This document shows positions 5,854-5,911 of a stretch of DNA of 5,911 nt, one piece after another. The DNA is from Oscillospiraceae bacterium. GTDB taxonomy: Bacteria; Bacillota; Clostridia; Oscillospirales; Oscillospiraceae. A model generated the notes under the pieces. It did not search any database. It was not told the origin of the DNA and saw nothing but the letters and a program-made list of their open reading frames with translations. The stretch lies in NCBI GenBank assembly GCA_016296565.1, contig JAEDJB010000112.1, positions 1-5,911 of the forward strand, in the 5' to 3' direction. The translations under genes were made by a program, and so were the position numbers. The stretch's first letter is position 1. Each line of letters starts with the position of its first letter.

Positions 5854-5911
5854 AAAAGGTCAGCCGCATCTGGTACCACCGGACGTTTCCGTGGACCGAC
5901 TGGGAAATCCC
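5852..5911 (-). CDS. C-terminal end of an unidentified convergent gene (partial)
   Basis: The minus strand has an open frame entering from the right edge and ending at a TAA (5854-5852), giving the last 19 residues, ending VRWYQMRLTF. Support comes from position: the stop lies just before the strong terminator stem, as expected for a convergent gene sharing it, and the codons resemble those of the neighbours. With 60 bases this could be chance; one other minus-strand frame is also open but has no stop here. No family is recognised. Confidence 0.4.
   Translation of the reverse strand, partial: GISQSVHGNVRWYQMRLTF

Overview
The window is GC-rich bacterial DNA. It looks like a Gram-positive Firmicute of high GC content, most likely a gut clostridium of the Oscillospiraceae type (Flavonifractor/Oscillibacter-like). 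The reasons are strong AGGAGG-type ribosome binding sites, an AgrC/AgrA-like two-component system, a BceAB-type transporter and GC-biased third codon positions. The taxon is an inference from style, not from a marker gene. No tRNA, rRNA, CRISPR array, insertion sequence or other mobile element is visible.

Layout from left to right: (1) 1-632, minus strand, the first 210 residues of a GMP synthase ATP-pyrophosphatase subunit, cut by the window edge. It starts directly at the PP-loop domain, with no glutamine amidotransferase domain in front. (2) 633-717, its leader, with a strong ribosome binding site, an extended -10 promoter and a perfect 9-bp inverted repeat over that promoter. (3) 718-2004 and 2008-2718, both minus strand, a polytopic GHKL-type histidine kinase and its LytTR-type response regulator, in the order regulator then kinase and translationally coupled. 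(4) 2719-2923, a 205-bp divergent control region. It has a good sigma-A-like promoter facing the regulator, only a weak promoter candidate facing the transporter, and a phased series of TGAC-containing direct repeats about 21 bp apart. (5) 2924-3667 and 3674-5806, plus strand, a BceA-type ATPase and a 710-residue, ten-membrane-segment BceB/FtsX-type permease with a large outside domain. (6) 5807-5844, a perfect 15-bp terminator stem directly after the permease stop. (7) 5852-5911, probably the last 19 codons of a convergent, unidentified minus-strand gene.

The central region reads as one regulatory module. A membrane kinase of AgrC/LytS style passes phosphate to a LytTR regulator. That regulator probably binds the phased repeats between the two operons and switches on the divergent transporter, and perhaps its own operon. 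BceAB-type transporters are known mainly for resistance to, and sensing of, cell-wall-active antimicrobial peptides, and are classically paired with a small intramembrane-sensing kinase and an OmpR-type regulator. Here the partner is a GHKL/LytTR pair, which is the most interesting feature of the module. The substrate and inducing signal cannot be read from the sequence. The GMP synthase appears to be an unrelated housekeeping neighbour with its own promoter, although no terminator separates it from the kinase gene.
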